64,000 nucleotides of DNA from Hyphomonadaceae bacterium (GTDB lineage Bacteria; Pseudomonadota; Alphaproteobacteria; Caulobacterales; Hyphomonadaceae), in contig JALHLU010000014.1 of NCBI GenBank assembly GCA_022844345.1, positions 24,605-88,604 on the forward strand, given 5' to 3'. The first letter of the stretch is position 1; every line of letters begins with the position of its first letter. Shown here one piece after another: positions 44,777 through 54,390 of the stretch. The translations under genes were made by a program, and so were the position numbers. The notes under the pieces are model-generated. The model worked only from the letters and a program-made list of their open reading frames with translations, was not told the DNA's origin and searched no databases.

Positions 44777-45250
44777 TCAGTCCAGGTAACGGCGTCCGCG
44801 ATTGCGCAGGTTGCCGCCCACATGGACGAGGCCCATGCCCGCCAGCGCCCCGATGCCCAGCATCAGCGCGGCAACGCCATCTTCCGGCTCGATGCCCGCG
44901 ACAAACAGAAAGACAAGCATTGCGCCGAGGCAAAGGGTGATCGCGATCCCAACCATCCGGGTCACATCGGCGGTGAAGTTGGCAATTGGCGCAGCCGTGG
45001 TCCAGCGGCCATAGATGGCGCGCCCGGCCAGCATCAGAACGACACCGCCCAGCAGCGCGCCTCCTGAGACAGCAGCCAGAAACCCTACCGGTGCGGCCAG
45101 CTCGCCCGACCTGACATAGGTGACGGCAAGCACGGTCACGCCCGCCACTGTCGCCAGCAGCGTCAACGCCCCGATCATCATCACGCTCGCGCCTATTGCG
45201 CGCCGCCAAGCCATTGCGCCCCGAACTCCTGGAATCCGTCTTTGATTCAC
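44777..45250 (-). CDS. Four-helix membrane protein, unknown
   Basis: A 157-residue protein with helices near 20-45, 53-75, 100-120 and 125-145, and a basic tail GGNLRNRGRRYLD. No family is recognised. Its stop abuts the stop of the convergent methyltransferase gene. Confidence 0.65.
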   Translation of the reverse strand: MNQRRIPGVRGAMAWRRAIGASVMMIGALTLLATVAGVTVLAVTYVRSGELAAPVGFLAAVSGGALLGGVVLMLAGRAIYGRWTTAAPIANFTADVTRMVGIAITLCLGAMLVFLFVAGIEPEDGVAALMLGIGALAGMGLVHVGGNLRNRGRRYLD

Positions 45251-45476
45251 ATCCTGCGAAGCAGGGCGGGCGCCGTCACGTGTTTACTAACGGAAGCGCG
45301 CGCACGTCGCCGGGGGCGCGATTTTCGGCCCAGTTTGGCGCAAAAAACCCTGTTTCCAGGGAGTTGCGTGAAATTGCGCAGACCCGCTTAAACGCATTTT
45401 CAAGCGTCCGTGCCAGTTTGATGCGGAACAGGGAGGCCGCTCCAAGAGCCTTCCGTCTACTGATGATGGTGTGGAC

Positions 45477-46925
45477 ATGGCTAAGACCGTTCTGGTCGTC
45501 GATGACGATCCTACCCAGCGTCGCTTGATGCAGGCCGCCGCCGAGAAGCAGGGCTTCCGCGCGCGCGTCGTCGAGAACGGCGAGAAGGCGCTGGAAGAAG
45601 CCTCGGACGCCAAGAGCGGCGTCGATGTCGTGCTGCTGGACCTCGTCATGCCGGGCCTGTCAGGCATGGAGACGCTCGAACGCCTGATGGAGCGCCGCCC
45701 CGACCTTCCGGTCATCGTGCTCACCGCCACTGGCGGCATCGATACTGTCGTCCAGGCCATGCGCGCTGGCGCGATCGACTTCTTCGTGAAGCCGGCCAGC
45801 CCCGAACGCATCGGTATCTCGATCCGCAACGCGCTCAAGATGTCGGACCTGCGCGGCGAGGTTAAGCGTCTCTCCAAGAAGTCCGAAGGCAAGATGGGCT
45901 TCGAGGACATGATCGCCGGCGCCCCGCCGATGCGCAGCGTCGTCCGCCTCGGCCAGCGCGCAGCTTCCTCGTCGATTCCGATCCTCATTCTCGGGGAATC
46001 GGGCGTCGGCAAGGAAGTCATCGCCCGCTGCATCCAGGGCGCGTCCGAACGCGCCGGCAAGCCGTTCATCTCGGTCAACTGCGGCGCCATCCCGGAAAAT
46101 CTCGTCGAGTCGATCCTGTTCGGCCACGAGAAGGGCTCGTTCACCGGCGCTCACGAGAAGAAGCTCGGCAAGTTCGTTGAAGCTGACGGCGGTACGCTGT
46201 TTCTCGACGAGGTTGGCGAACTGCCGCTTGATATGCAGGTCAAGCTCCTGCGCGTCCTGCAGGAGGGCGAGGTTGACGCCGTCGGCTCGCGCCGCCCCAC
46301 CAAGGTCGATGTCCGCATCATCTCCGCCACCAACCGCGATCTCGCGAACCAGGTGAAGGAAGGCCGTTTCCGCGAAGATCTCTACTATCGCCTCAACGTG
46401 TTCCCCATCGAGATCCCCTCGCTGCGCGAACGCCAGGAAGACCTGCCGGCCCTGGTTGAGCACTTCATCCGCCGCTTCAATGCGGAAGAGGGCAAGAACG
46501 TCCCGGGCGCAGCCCCCGAGACGCTGGGCATGCTGATGAGCTATGACTGGCCCGGCAACGTCCGCCAGCTCGAGAACGCCATCTTCCGCGCCATCGTGCT
46601 GTCGGACGGCGGCCCTCTGAAGCCGGAAGACTTCCCGCAGATTTCGGGTCTCATCGTTGCGGCGCCCGCCGCTGCGGCCGCCGCCGCGCCTCAGGCAGCG
46701 AACGATGCGGCCGACCAGCCCGTCTCCATTACCGATCCCACGGGCGAACTGCGTACGCTTGAAGCCATCGAGCGCGACCTGATCCAGTTCGCCATCGACC
46801 ACTACTCCGGCCACATGTCGGAAGTCGCCCGCCGCCTCGGCATCGGTCGCTCGACGCTCTACCGCAAGGTCCGCGAGTATGACCTGAAGGTCCGCGAAGA
46901 CGGCGAACTCGACGAAGTGGGCTGA
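45477..46925 (+). CDS. Sigma-54-dependent response regulator (NtrC class, TacA-like)
   Basis: A 482-residue regulator. The receiver (4-118) has VVDDDPTQ, phospho-acceptor Asp55 in [10 protein letters not shown], and FVKPAS. The AAA+ domain has Walker A GESGVGKE (173-180), GSFTGA (220-225, a Ser variant of the sigma-54-contacting GAFTGA loop) and Walker [11 protein letters not shown]. The C-terminal Fis-type HTH is [20 protein letters not shown]. The near-N-terminal [11 protein letters not shown] resembles Caulobacter TacA, which is an inference. ATG 45477 fits the receiver start. No kinase is adjacent. Confidence 0.92.
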   Translation: MAKTVLVVDDDPTQRRLMQAAAEKQGFRARVVENGEKALEEASDAKSGVDVVLLDLVMPGLSGMETLERLMERRPDLPVIVLTATGGIDTVVQAMRAGAIDFFVKPASPERIGISIRNALKMSDLRGEVKRLSKKSEGKMGFEDMIAGAPPMRSVVRLGQRAASSSIPILILGESGVGKEVIARCIQGASERAGKPFISVNCGAIPENLVESILFGHEKGSFTGAHEKKLGKFVEADGGTLFLDEVGELPLDMQVKLLRVLQEGEVDAVGSRRPTKVDVRIISATNRDLANQVKEGRFREDLYYRLNVFPIEIPSLRERQEDLPALVEHFIRRFNAEEGKNVPGAAPETLGMLMSYDWPGNVRQLENAIFRAIVLSDGGPLKPEDFPQISGLIVAAPAAAAAAAPQAANDAADQPVSITDPTGELRTLEAIERDLIQFAIDHYSGHMSEVARRLGIGRSTLYRKVREYDLKVREDGELDEVG

Positions 46926-46964
46926 TCGCCCGTCACGCATTCGATTTCACGACCGTAGCCTTTG

Positions 46965-46998
46965 CGGGCGCCACCTTACGGATGGCGCCCGTTTTATT
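46965..46998 (+). terminator. Terminator after sigma-54 regulator
   Basis: A 9-bp GC stem (46965-46973 with 46983-46991) followed by TTTTATT, 39 bp after the stop codon. Confidence 0.8.
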
Positions 46999-47010
46999 GG
47001 GTCCCCAAAC

Positions 47011-47047
47011 GCAAAAGGCCGGCCGCGCGTGTCGCGCAGCCGGCCTT
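47011..47047 (-). terminator. Terminator after rpsU
   Basis: A 9-bp stem (47015-47023 with 47039-47047) followed on the minus strand by TTTTGC, 30 bp beyond the rpsU stop. Confidence 0.7.
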
Positions 47048-47076
47048 GTCATGACTTGCCGGTCAGGTGAAGGCGT

Positions 47077-47295
47077 CTATGCCTTCGGGAGCAAACCCTC
47101 GCGCTGGGCGCGCTTGCGGGCCAGCTTGCGCGCGCGGCGCACGGCCTCGGCCTTCCGGCGCGCCTTGGCCTCAGACGGCTTCTCGAAAGCAGTTCGGGCC
47201 TTCATTTCCCTGAAGACGCCCTCGCGCTGCATTTTCTTCTTGAGCGCCTTCAACGCCTGATCGACGTTGTTATCGCGGACAACGATCTGAACTAT
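47077..47295 (-). CDS. rpsU: 30S ribosomal protein S21 (bS21), apparent ATA start
   Basis: A 72-residue protein reading [20 protein letters not shown] at the start, then [11 protein letters not shown] and [20 protein letters not shown]. This is full-length bS21. The codon where family members have Met is ATA (47295-47293); no in-frame ATG, GTG or TTG occurs between there and the upstream stretch I translated (which runs to about 47370). GGAGAG lies 6 nt before the ATA, well placed for initiation. So either AUA is used as the start codon, as AUU is for infC, or the base is a sequencing error. Ordinary ORF finders would miss this gene. A terminator follows at 47011-47047. Confidence 0.85.
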   Translation of the reverse strand: MVQIVVRDNNVDQALKALKKKMQREGVFREMKARTAFEKPSEAKARRKAEAVRRARKLARKRAQREGLLPKA

Positions 47296-47521
47296 TTGAA
47301 ACTCTCCATCGGTTCCCGGACCGGCGCCGGGGTGATCGTCTGAATGCAGAAACGCCGAAATGGCCGCAAACGCTCCCTGTAGAGGATGCGCTGGCCCGCC
47401 CGACGGGTGATTTGTTGCTTCCTACTGGATTGCCCGTAAGGACAGCCATGACGGCAAAGCGCGGGTCCGATACCATAGGAAATCGGGCCTGCCTACTGCC
47501 CAAAAACCACGGAAAATGGCC

Positions 47522-48148
47522 ATGAACGACCATAAAGACGCCCCCAGCGACCTGTTCCTCGACCGGCTGGTCGACGCCATGCTGGCCCTGGCTCCGGAAT
47601 CGGGCTGGACTCGGGCGACGTTCGACAAGGCCGCCGAGAAGGCAGGTCTTACTGCCGGGCAGGCCCTCCTTGCCGCCCCCAACGGGGCCGCGGACGTGCT
47701 GGAGGCTTTCGGCAAGCGCGCCGCCCGCGCCGCCGGCGATGCGGTTTCCGGCTCCACGGCCAAGGTCCGCGAAAAGGTCAGGGCGGGGGTCAAGGGATGG
47801 CTCGCCGCCCTCAGCGACCACAAGGCGGCGGTGAAGCGCGCGGCTGTCGCCCCGGCCAATCTGCTGACCGGGCCCAAGGGCCTCTGGGCTGCGGCCGACG
47901 CGATCTGGTCGGCGCTGGGCGACAAGTCGACCGACTACAACTGGTACACCAAGCGGATGACGCTCGTGGCCGTCCTGGGCTCTACCCTCACGGCGTGGAT
48001 GGGAACGGATGACGAGGCCCAGGTCGACGCCTTCCTCGACCGCCGCATCGAGAACGTCATGCAGTTCGAGAAGCTCAAGGCGCAGGCGAAAAGCGCCTTC
48101 GCCAACTTCCCCGACCCACTCGATATCCTCGGCCAGCGCAAGGTCTGA
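47522..48148 (+). CDS. coq9: COQ9-family protein
   Basis: A 208-residue TetR-fold-derived lipid-binding protein. FLDRLVDAMLALAPESGWTR opens it, and the diagnostic C-terminal blocks are STDYNWYTKRMTLVAVLGST and DRRIENVMQFEKLKAQ. COQ9 presents ubiquinone intermediates to COQ7 in coenzyme Q synthesis. ATG 47522 has GGAAAA about 6 nt upstream; ATG 47516 is in frame but too close to it. Confidence 0.9.
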   Translation: MNDHKDAPSDLFLDRLVDAMLALAPESGWTRATFDKAAEKAGLTAGQALLAAPNGAADVLEAFGKRAARAAGDAVSGSTAKVREKVRAGVKGWLAALSDHKAAVKRAAVAPANLLTGPKGLWAAADAIWSALGDKSTDYNWYTKRMTLVAVLGSTLTAWMGTDDEAQVDAFLDRRIENVMQFEKLKAQAKSAFANFPDPLDILGQRKV

Positions 48149-48151
48149 CCA

Positions 48152-48346
48152 ATGGCGGCGCCGTCCACCGGCTGGCGCCTGCCGCTGGCCTCCATCTTGA
48201 TCCTGCTCGGTCTCGTCACACTTGCCCTGACGCTTCCGGCGATCGCTATGTTCGGATGGTCCGCGATCTATATGATCTTTCCCGGCTTCGCCTTCGTCGC
48301 AGCAGGCCTTGTCCTGATGTTGCTTGCGGTCCGCCTGCGCGGCTAA
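48152..48346 (+). CDS. Small two-helix membrane protein
   Basis: A 64-residue protein with helices near 12-31 and 38-59. It starts 3 nt after the coq9 stop and so is co-transcribed with it. Its last 4 nt overlap the stop of the convergent receiver-like gene. Function unknown. Confidence 0.65.
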   Translation: MAAPSTGWRLPLASILILLGLVTLALTLPAIAMFGWSAIYMIFPGFAFVAAGLVLMLLAVRLRG

Positions 48347-48891
48347 AGCCCCGCGTCGTAGAGCCCCGGCATCAGATGGACAATCTTGTCCGCCAGGTGA
48401 TGCCGGCTCAGCGGCTTCGCGGTCCAGTCCGTCATGCCCATCGACATGAGGCGGCCAACCTGGTCGCGGTGGTCTTCACCGACCAGCCCCAGAATTGGAA
48501 TGTCCGACCAGGGCGTCAGGCTGCGCCGCACCCAGCGAATTACATCAGGCCCGGTCATGTGCGGCAGGTCCATGCCAAGAAGCACGAGGTCGAACGAACG
48601 CAGAGCCAGAAGGTCAATCGCCGATTGCCCATCTTCCACCTCGATAACCGAAACGCGCGAGCTGGCCAGCAGTACGCGCAGCACGCGCCGGTGATATGGA
48701 TCAGCCTCGGCTGCAAGAATACGCGTGTAGTCGTGCGGTCCGCGCGTGACCGATGTCCGGTCCGGCCGGCTCAGTGCGCGGCGGATTTCGCTGATCGGTC
48801 CAAAGGAATCGAACGGCTCCTCGGCCGCATCCGTGGAAGCCTCTTCCTGGCCCATGAGCCAGTCATCGATCTTGGCGTGCGGCGAGCGCAT
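48343..48891 (-). CDS. Receiver-domain protein lacking the phospho-acceptor Asp
   Basis: A 182-residue protein. An N-terminal region of about 60 residues precedes a receiver-like domain: ILAAEADPYHRRVLRVLL, then FDLVLLGMDLPHMTGPDVI, then TDWTAKPLSRHHLA. In the second block the residue that should be the phosphorylated Asp is Gly. The acidic residues and Lys are otherwise kept. It is thus probably a pseudo-receiver signalling without canonical phosphorylation. ATG 48891 is chosen; an in-frame GTG at 48924 is possible. Confidence 0.75.
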   Translation of the reverse strand: MRSPHAKIDDWLMGQEEASTDAAEEPFDSFGPISEIRRALSRPDRTSVTRGPHDYTRILAAEADPYHRRVLRVLLASSRVSVIEVEDGQSAIDLLALRSFDLVLLGMDLPHMTGPDVIRWVRRSLTPWSDIPILGLVGEDHRDQVGRLMSMGMTDWTAKPLSRHHLADKIVHLMPGLYDAGL

Positions 48892-49019
48892 GGTGATTAC
48901 CGGTTGCAGGTGGATGCCCCCCACGGGTCCGCGTGCAAACTGATCCCCATCCCCTAAGGCAAGTTCAGTGCGCGGGCCCGGATTTCACAAGTCGCGCTAA
49001 CCATGCCGCAGCGTGCACG

Positions 49020-49052
49020 AAAAACGGCCCTGCACTCAAGGCGCAGGGCCGT
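49020..49052 (-). terminator. Terminator of the DUF3089 lipoprotein gene
   Basis: A perfect 10-bp stem (49024-49033 with 49043-49052) followed on the minus strand by TTTTCG, 31 bp past the stop. Confidence 0.75.
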
Positions 49053-49083
49053 TCATTACATCTGCTTCAGCTGCTGATGAATT

Positions 49084-50355
49084 TCAGCGGCGCGTCTGCT
49101 TCCACGCCGCCGACTGTTTCGCGAGGACGTCGACAAGGTCGCCCATCGCGATGTTGGCGTCGTTGAGGTGCAAACCCCAGCCAGCGTCAGGCTTGCCGTT
49201 GGCCATCACGTCCGTGCCCGGATCGTCAATGCGCGGATCGTTCGGGTCAGCGTTGAACGTCACCTTGAGATAATGGTGATTGCCCTCGCGCACGCACTCG
49301 GTCGTGGCAAGGCCCGGCGTCGCCACGAACGGCGTCGTCACCTGCTTGCCCGCAACCCACGCCTTGTCGGCCGTGGACCAGTAGGCCTTGGCTTGCGCTG
49401 CCCCGCCGCCCAGCGCCGCCGGGTTGGTGCACACTGCTTCCATCTCACCCCGCCCAAGGCCGAACATGGCCGTGTCCGACGGCGGGATGTTTGAGCGGAA
49501 GGACGAGAAGGAAATCGCGCAGCCGGTCTGGCTGGCCGACTTGCAGATCGGGATGTTCTTGAACGTGCCGCCCACGTCCTGGCCCTTGGGAACCATCAGC
49601 GAGAAGCCCATGACGATGGCCGACACCAGCTTCTCCTGCGCCGGCTTGCCGTCCACCTTCGCGGCGATCAGGCGCATGATCTGGCCCGAGCCCTGGCTGT
49701 GGCCGAGGATCACGACGCCGCGGCCCTTGTTCTCGTTGGCCATGTACCAGTCCCACGCATCGTCGACGTCGTTGTTGGCGTCGGCCGGTGTCCCGCGCAC
49801 GGGAACGTCTCCGCCGCCGGACATCCGGGCGCGCAGCGCGCCCAGCGAGAATTGCCGATACATCGGCGCAAAGATGCGGCACTGGCTGCCAAGGCGCGCC
49901 AGCTGAGCCTTCACCACGTTCAGCTCTTCCGGTCCGGGGATGAGGTCGGACTGCGAGAACGGGTCAAGCGACACGGTCGGATAGACATAGAAACAGTCGA
50001 TCGGCGCGTTGGGATTTCCAGTGAAGGTCTCGATCGTGGTCGAGCCGTCTGTCTTCACCACGGTCGTATCGAGATTGACCTCGCACGGATTGTTGGAGAG
50101 GCCCGGCCGGCACAGCCAGTTGCTGGCGACGCCATAGTTCGTGCGTGCGGAGGCAGCTGGCGCGCTCGCTTGTGGGGCTGGCGTGGCGGCAGCCGGCCGC
50201 GCAACCGGCGCCATCGGCGCGACGGGTTCTGCTGAAATAGTGGGATTGGACGGGATGTGCGGCGCCACGTTCGAAAAGTTGGGCGCAAGCATGCACCCCG
50301 TCGCCAGCAGGCCCGCCGCGATCAGGTAGGCGCTGCGCTTCAGATAAGGTTTCAT
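49084..50355 (-). CDS. DUF3089-like alpha/beta hydrolase lipoprotein
   Basis: A 423-residue protein. LIAAGLLATGCMLAP is a lipoprotein signal and an Ala/Pro-rich linker runs to about 70. The hydrolase part contains IDCFYVYPTVSLD (DUF3089 block), QCRIFAPMYRQ, DDAWDWYMANENKGR and VVILGHSQGSGQIMRLI (nucleophile Ser). It is probably a surface or periplasmic esterase. The His of the triad may be in GLHLNDANIAMGDL, but that is uncertain. Confidence 0.75.
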   Translation of the reverse strand: MKPYLKRSAYLIAAGLLATGCMLAPNFSNVAPHIPSNPTISAEPVAPMAPVARPAAATPAPQASAPAASARTNYGVASNWLCRPGLSNNPCEVNLDTTVVKTDGSTTIETFTGNPNAPIDCFYVYPTVSLDPFSQSDLIPGPEELNVVKAQLARLGSQCRIFAPMYRQFSLGALRARMSGGGDVPVRGTPADANNDVDDAWDWYMANENKGRGVVILGHSQGSGQIMRLIAAKVDGKPAQEKLVSAIVMGFSLMVPKGQDVGGTFKNIPICKSASQTGCAISFSSFRSNIPPSDTAMFGLGRGEMEAVCTNPAALGGGAAQAKAYWSTADKAWVAGKQVTTPFVATPGLATTECVREGNHHYLKVTFNADPNDPRIDDPGTDVMANGKPDAGWGLHLNDANIAMGDLVDVLAKQSAAWKQTRR

Positions 50356-50440
50356 CGCAATCTCTCCCTCGGATTGTCATGTCTGTTCTTTGCGCCGCAA
50401 TGTGCCGCCGCAGGGGAAAGCTTGTCCAGAAGAGATCGTC

Positions 50441-51397
50441 TCAACCCGGCGTGACTGGCTCGCAGCTTGCCGATTGCGTTGCGCGCACGGCGGCAACGCC
50501 GGGATCATCATCGGCCACCACATGCGCGGCAAAGGTGCGGCTCTCCGTCGAGGCGAACAGGTCTTCCAGCGGGCCGGCGCCGCTCTCGTCCAGGAAAACG
50601 TCGATGTGGCGGCCTTTGATCGCCCCCCCGCGATCACCTGCGAACAGATAGCCATCATGGGTGAAGGTGCGCCCGTCCATCTCGAACGCCCGGCCGCGCA
50701 GTTCGGGAACGAAGACCACGGTGTCGAGCGGGATCACGTTGGGGTCTACAGCGATCGTACGGAAGGGAGCCAGCGGATGGTTCCGCACGCCGCATCCCAG
50801 CGGATGGTTGACCTTCATGAAGCGCGCGCGCCGCGTGGCATTCTTGACGCCATCCGACAGGTTGCCGAGCCACTGGTCGCAATTCGCCTGTTCGGGTCCC
50901 TTGGCGTCGACGAACACATAGGCGGTCGCCTGGCCGCCCTGCCTGACAGACACTGATCCTTGCAGCGCCGCCTCGCACCAGTCGCGATGCGACAGCGGCG
51001 GCGAGATCGGCTCGCCGCTGCGGCCAACCAGCGGAAGCGCCGCCGAGATCGTCTCGGGCGCCGGCGCGATGCTGGGCGTGTGATAGTGCGTGGCCCACAG
51101 GCGAAGGTTGGGGCCCAGCGCGTCTTCGACAGGCGCATCCAGCAGGAAGCCGGCCGCCTGCTGTTCAAGCGTCAGCGCTGGCATGAGCGGCGGAGGTTCA
51201 CGGCCCATCGTCGACGCCGTCGCGCATGCGGTAAGCAGAAGGAGCACAGCATACCCAGCGCGGCGCGCCCGGATGGGTTGCGTCGGCGCTTCCAGTGGCG
51301 GGTCGGGCAGGGGATCTTGAGGCGCAGGGGCGTGTGCATCCGCGCCGGCCGGCGCGGGATCGGCCCTGAGGCCCAGGATCGCAGTCAGCTCCTTCAT
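50441..51397 (-). CDS. 3D-domain protein, copy 1
   Basis: A 318-residue protein. The N-terminus is soluble and Pro-rich for about 45 residues, then a membrane helix (RAGYAVLLLLTACATAS). The C-terminal 3D domain has FRTIAVDPNVIPLDTVVFV, DGYLFAGDRGGAIKG and RHIDVFLD, with the conserved Asp residues of the MltA-like double-psi barrel. The family cleaves or binds peptidoglycan. The long N-terminal extension before the helix is unusual; ATG 51397 could be too early, but I see no better start. It is a paralogue of the next gene. Confidence 0.75.
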   Translation of the reverse strand: MKELTAILGLRADPAPAGADAHAPAPQDPLPDPPLEAPTQPIRARRAGYAVLLLLTACATASTMGREPPPLMPALTLEQQAAGFLLDAPVEDALGPNLRLWATHYHTPSIAPAPETISAALPLVGRSGEPISPPLSHRDWCEAALQGSVSVRQGGQATAYVFVDAKGPEQANCDQWLGNLSDGVKNATRRARFMKVNHPLGCGVRNHPLAPFRTIAVDPNVIPLDTVVFVPELRGRAFEMDGRTFTHDGYLFAGDRGGAIKGRHIDVFLDESGAGPLEDLFASTESRTFAAHVVADDDPGVAAVRATQSASCEPVTPG

Positions 51398-51453
51398 GCG
51401 ACACCGAAGCCAGGAGAGAGATTACCAGGCCGTTACCGCGCCTTGACCCGCGC

Positions 51454-52341
51454 TCAGACGGGATTGGCGCGGCGCTTGCGCCCGGGGCCGTCCGCGTCCT
51501 TGCAGAGTTCGTCAGCCGCATCCTTGAGCGCTATGGCCGCCGGGTGCGTCTTGTCGACGAAGAACGCCTCGAATGTGTGGCGTGGATTGGACTTCACCAG
51601 GTCGGGGAAGGGATCAACCGCCGCGTCGGCGACGAACATGTCGATATGGTTGCCTTCGATGGCGCCGCCCGTGTCGCTGGCGATCACATAGCCATCGTGG
51701 GTGAGGAACTCGCCCGCGTTCCAGAACGTCTTGCCGCGCAGCTTGGGCACATACATCACCGTGCCCATTTTGATCTTGTCGCGATCAACCGCGATCGTAC
51801 GGAACGCCATCAATGGAATCACGCGCACGTCGCAGGCGTTCGGGTGATGGAACTCCACGAAGCGCGCGCGCCGCGTCGCGGACTTGATGCGTGTCGACAG
51901 CTCGCCGAAATATTTGTCGCAGACCACCTGCTCAGGGCCGCGGCTGTCGAGGAACATGTAGGCTGTGGGTTCGTCCTTGCCGTTGTCGACCCAGATTGAC
52001 CCCTGCATGGCCGCATCGCACCAGTCTTCGGTCGACAGCGGCGGCGATACGGCGGAACCGTTGCGGCCTAGCAAAGGCTTGGCGGAAACGCTGGTCCAGG
52101 ACGGGCGCACCGTCGGCATGTGATAGTAGGTTGCCCACAGTTTCGTCTGCTTTGCCTTCTCCAGCGCTTCATCCGCCGGCTCATCGAGCATGAATGCCAG
52201 CGCCTGCTGCGTGGGGTGCAGTTCGGCGGGTCCAAGGGTGATGTGAACTTCGGTCGAGGCGAAGGCGGATCGCAATTGCGGGCCCAGCAGCATCACGCCG
52301 CCTGCAACAACCAATACCAGCGCAAGGAGCAGTCTTTTCAT
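51454..52341 (-). CDS. 3D-domain protein, copy 2
   Basis: A 295-residue protein with an N-terminal signal or anchor (LLLALVLVVAGGVMLLG). It parallels copy 1 throughout: WATYYHMPTV against WATHYHTPSI, PPLSTEDWCDAAMQGS against PPLSHRDWCEAALQGS, and FRTIAVDRDKIKMGTVMYV with SDTGGAIEGNHIDMF. The C-terminus is basic (GRKRRANPV). The two genes are tandem on one strand with a 56-bp gap, so they arose by duplication and probably form an operon. Confidence 0.8.
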   Translation of the reverse strand: MKRLLLALVLVVAGGVMLLGPQLRSAFASTEVHITLGPAELHPTQQALAFMLDEPADEALEKAKQTKLWATYYHMPTVRPSWTSVSAKPLLGRNGSAVSPPLSTEDWCDAAMQGSIWVDNGKDEPTAYMFLDSRGPEQVVCDKYFGELSTRIKSATRRARFVEFHHPNACDVRVIPLMAFRTIAVDRDKIKMGTVMYVPKLRGKTFWNAGEFLTHDGYVIASDTGGAIEGNHIDMFVADAAVDPFPDLVKSNPRHTFEAFFVDKTHPAAIALKDAADELCKDADGPGRKRRANPV

Positions 52342-52893
52342 GCGATTCCCGGCTGCCGCCCCGCGCCCTGCAGAAGCCTTCGAACTTGGGCATCATCATG
52401 GCAGTTTCAACTGCGGGGTGCAATCCGCCGCAGTGTCCGTTGACAAGTCTTAACGCGCGGCAGGCAGCAGGGGCGGCGCGCCCTTCGGCATTGTCGGCAG
52501 GTCGGGATCCATGTGCGCCCAGTCCGGCGCGGAGTCCGACCAGATGGCCCTTGAACACAGATCGTATTGAGCTGCGACTGGCGCGTTCGTCTGAATTGTC
52601 GTTCTGCGGCGTAGTTTCAGTCGATACGAATTGATCAGCCAACCGCTTCGCCTGCGAAGGGCCGAGCGCGATTTGCCGTCTCGCTACAGCGGGAATAATG
52701 ATGTCAAGCAGGGGCCGCGATTCTGGATTTTCGCGTTGCCGCTCCATTAGGATATAGATTCAGTCCACATCCGGTTGGGTCAGAAAGCCATGCCGGTCTG
52801 GTGCGCCAAAACAATCGGAATCCAGCATGAAACGAGTCGTGTGAGGCGTGCCGAGAAAGGACAATTCCAGTCTTTGCTGTCGGCAGCGTTCCT
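52342..52893. other. Intergenic stretch between 3D-domain genes and leuC
   Basis: About 550 bp that should hold the promoter of the tandem 3D genes. A minus-strand frame from 52747 begins RPLLDIIIPAVARRQIALG-like sequence but has no ribosome binding site, becomes low-quality and would overlap the 3D gene start, so I do not call it a gene. No leuD follows leuC here. Confidence 0.4.
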
Positions 52894-54297
52894 TCACGAC
52901 GTAATCACCCCCGCGATCGCCGCCTTCGCGGCCAGCACGGGGCTCATCAGGTGCGTGCGGCCGCCGCGTCCCTGGCGTCCTTCGAAGTTGCGGTTCGAGG
53001 TCGAGGCGCAGCGCTCGCCCGGCTTAAGGATGTCGGGGTTCATGCCGAGGCACATCGAGCACCCCGGCTCGCGCCATTCGAAACCGGCGTGGAGAAACAC
53101 CTGGTCGAGGCCTTCTTCCTCCGCCTGCGCGCGGATCAGGCCGGAGCCCGGCACAACCATCGCACGCACGCCTGCGGCCACGTGTTTGCCGCGCGCGATC
53201 TCGGCCGCCGCGCGCAGATCCTCGATCCGCGAATTGGTACAGGAGCCGATGAAGACGCGGTCGATCTTGAGGCCTTCCAGTTTTTCCCCCGGCGCGATGC
53301 CCATATAGGCCAGCGCGCGCTCGGCCGCTTCGCGCTTTACGGGGTCTGCAATCTGCGACGGCACAGGCGCGGTCGCGTGGATGGACGAGGCTTGTTCGGG
53401 GCTGGTGCCCCAGGTGATGGTGGGGGCGACGTCTTCAGCGGCGATGTCGATCACTTCGTCCCAGTGCGCGCCATCGTCCGAGAACAATGTCTTCCAGTGC
53501 GCCAGCGCGGTTTCCCACTGCGCGCCCTTGGGCACAGACGGGCGGCCTCGCATGTAGTCGAACGTTGTCTCGTCTGGCGCGATCAGTCCCGCGCGCGCGC
53601 CGCCTTCGATGGACAGGTTGCATAGCGTCATCCTGCCTTCCATCGACATGGAGCGGATGGCCGAGCCCGTATACTCGATGACATGCCCCGCGCCGCCATT
53701 CGTGCCGATGATCGCGATCAGGTGCAGGGCGAGGTCCTTGGCGCCGACGCCCGGGCGGAATTCGCCGTCGACCCGCACCGCCATGTTCTTCATCTTGCGC
53801 GCGCGCAGCGTCTGCGTCGCCAGCACGTGTTCCACTTCGCTCGTGCCGATGCCGTGGGCCAGCGCGCCGAAAGCGCCGTGCGTCGATGTGTGGCTGTCGC
53901 CGCACACGATGGTGAGACCCGGCTGGGTGCGGCCCTGTTCGGGGCCGACAACGTGGACGATGCCATTATTGAGATCGCCCATCGGGAAGAACTGGATGCC
54001 GTGTTCCTTCACATTGCGCGCCAGCGTCTCCAGCTGTTCCCGCGCTTCCAGGTCCTTCACCCCAGCCATGCCCAGCGACTGGCCCTCGGTCGGCGTGTTG
54101 TGGTCGGCGACGGCCAGCGTCAGGTCCGGCCGGCGCACACGGCGGCCATTGACCTTGAGGCCCGCGAAGGCCTGCGGCGTCGTCACTTCGTGGATCAGGT
54201 GAAGGTCGATATAAAGGAAGCTCTCGCCCGACGCCTTGTCGGACGAGACGATGTGGGCGTCCCAGATCTTGTCGTAGAGGGTGCGGGCTGCGGTCAT
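52894..54297 (-). CDS. leuC: 3-isopropylmalate dehydratase, large subunit
   Basis: A 467-residue aconitase-family protein. [29 protein letters not shown] and [19 protein letters not shown] (cluster Cys), with [13 protein letters not shown] (the other two cluster Cys), are present, and [16 protein letters not shown] is near the end. It isomerises 2- to 3-isopropylmalate in leucine synthesis with LeuD. leuD is not next to it and not in the window. Confidence 0.96.
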   Translation of the reverse strand: MTAARTLYDKIWDAHIVSSDKASGESFLYIDLHLIHEVTTPQAFAGLKVNGRRVRRPDLTLAVADHNTPTEGQSLGMAGVKDLEAREQLETLARNVKEHGIQFFPMGDLNNGIVHVVGPEQGRTQPGLTIVCGDSHTSTHGAFGALAHGIGTSEVEHVLATQTLRARKMKNMAVRVDGEFRPGVGAKDLALHLIAIIGTNGGAGHVIEYTGSAIRSMSMEGRMTLCNLSIEGGARAGLIAPDETTFDYMRGRPSVPKGAQWETALAHWKTLFSDDGAHWDEVIDIAAEDVAPTITWGTSPEQASSIHATAPVPSQIADPVKREAAERALAYMGIAPGEKLEGLKIDRVFIGSCTNSRIEDLRAAAEIARGKHVAAGVRAMVVPGSGLIRAQAEEEGLDQVFLHAGFEWREPGCSMCLGMNPDILKPGERCASTSNRNFEGRQGRGGRTHLMSPVLAAKAAIAGVITS

Positions 54298-54390
54298 ACG
54301 CGGCTATATGCGCGGGGGCAGGGCTGGCCGCAAGCGCCCGCATGTCGCTAAAAGGTTCGCTTCCGCGCCTGAAAGTTCGAGGATTTGCTC

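Noticed and set aside
45660..46940. Long minus-strand open frame (426 codons) opposite the sigma-54 regulator
   Set aside because: It is antisense to a gene with complete motifs. GC-rich codon bias leaves such frames open by chance, and the translation has no recognisable domain.
52181..52747. Minus-strand frame upstream of and overlapping the second 3D-domain gene
   Set aside because: The first 70 residues look protein-like, but there is no ribosome binding site, the quality drops, and it overlaps a solid gene start by 161 bp.
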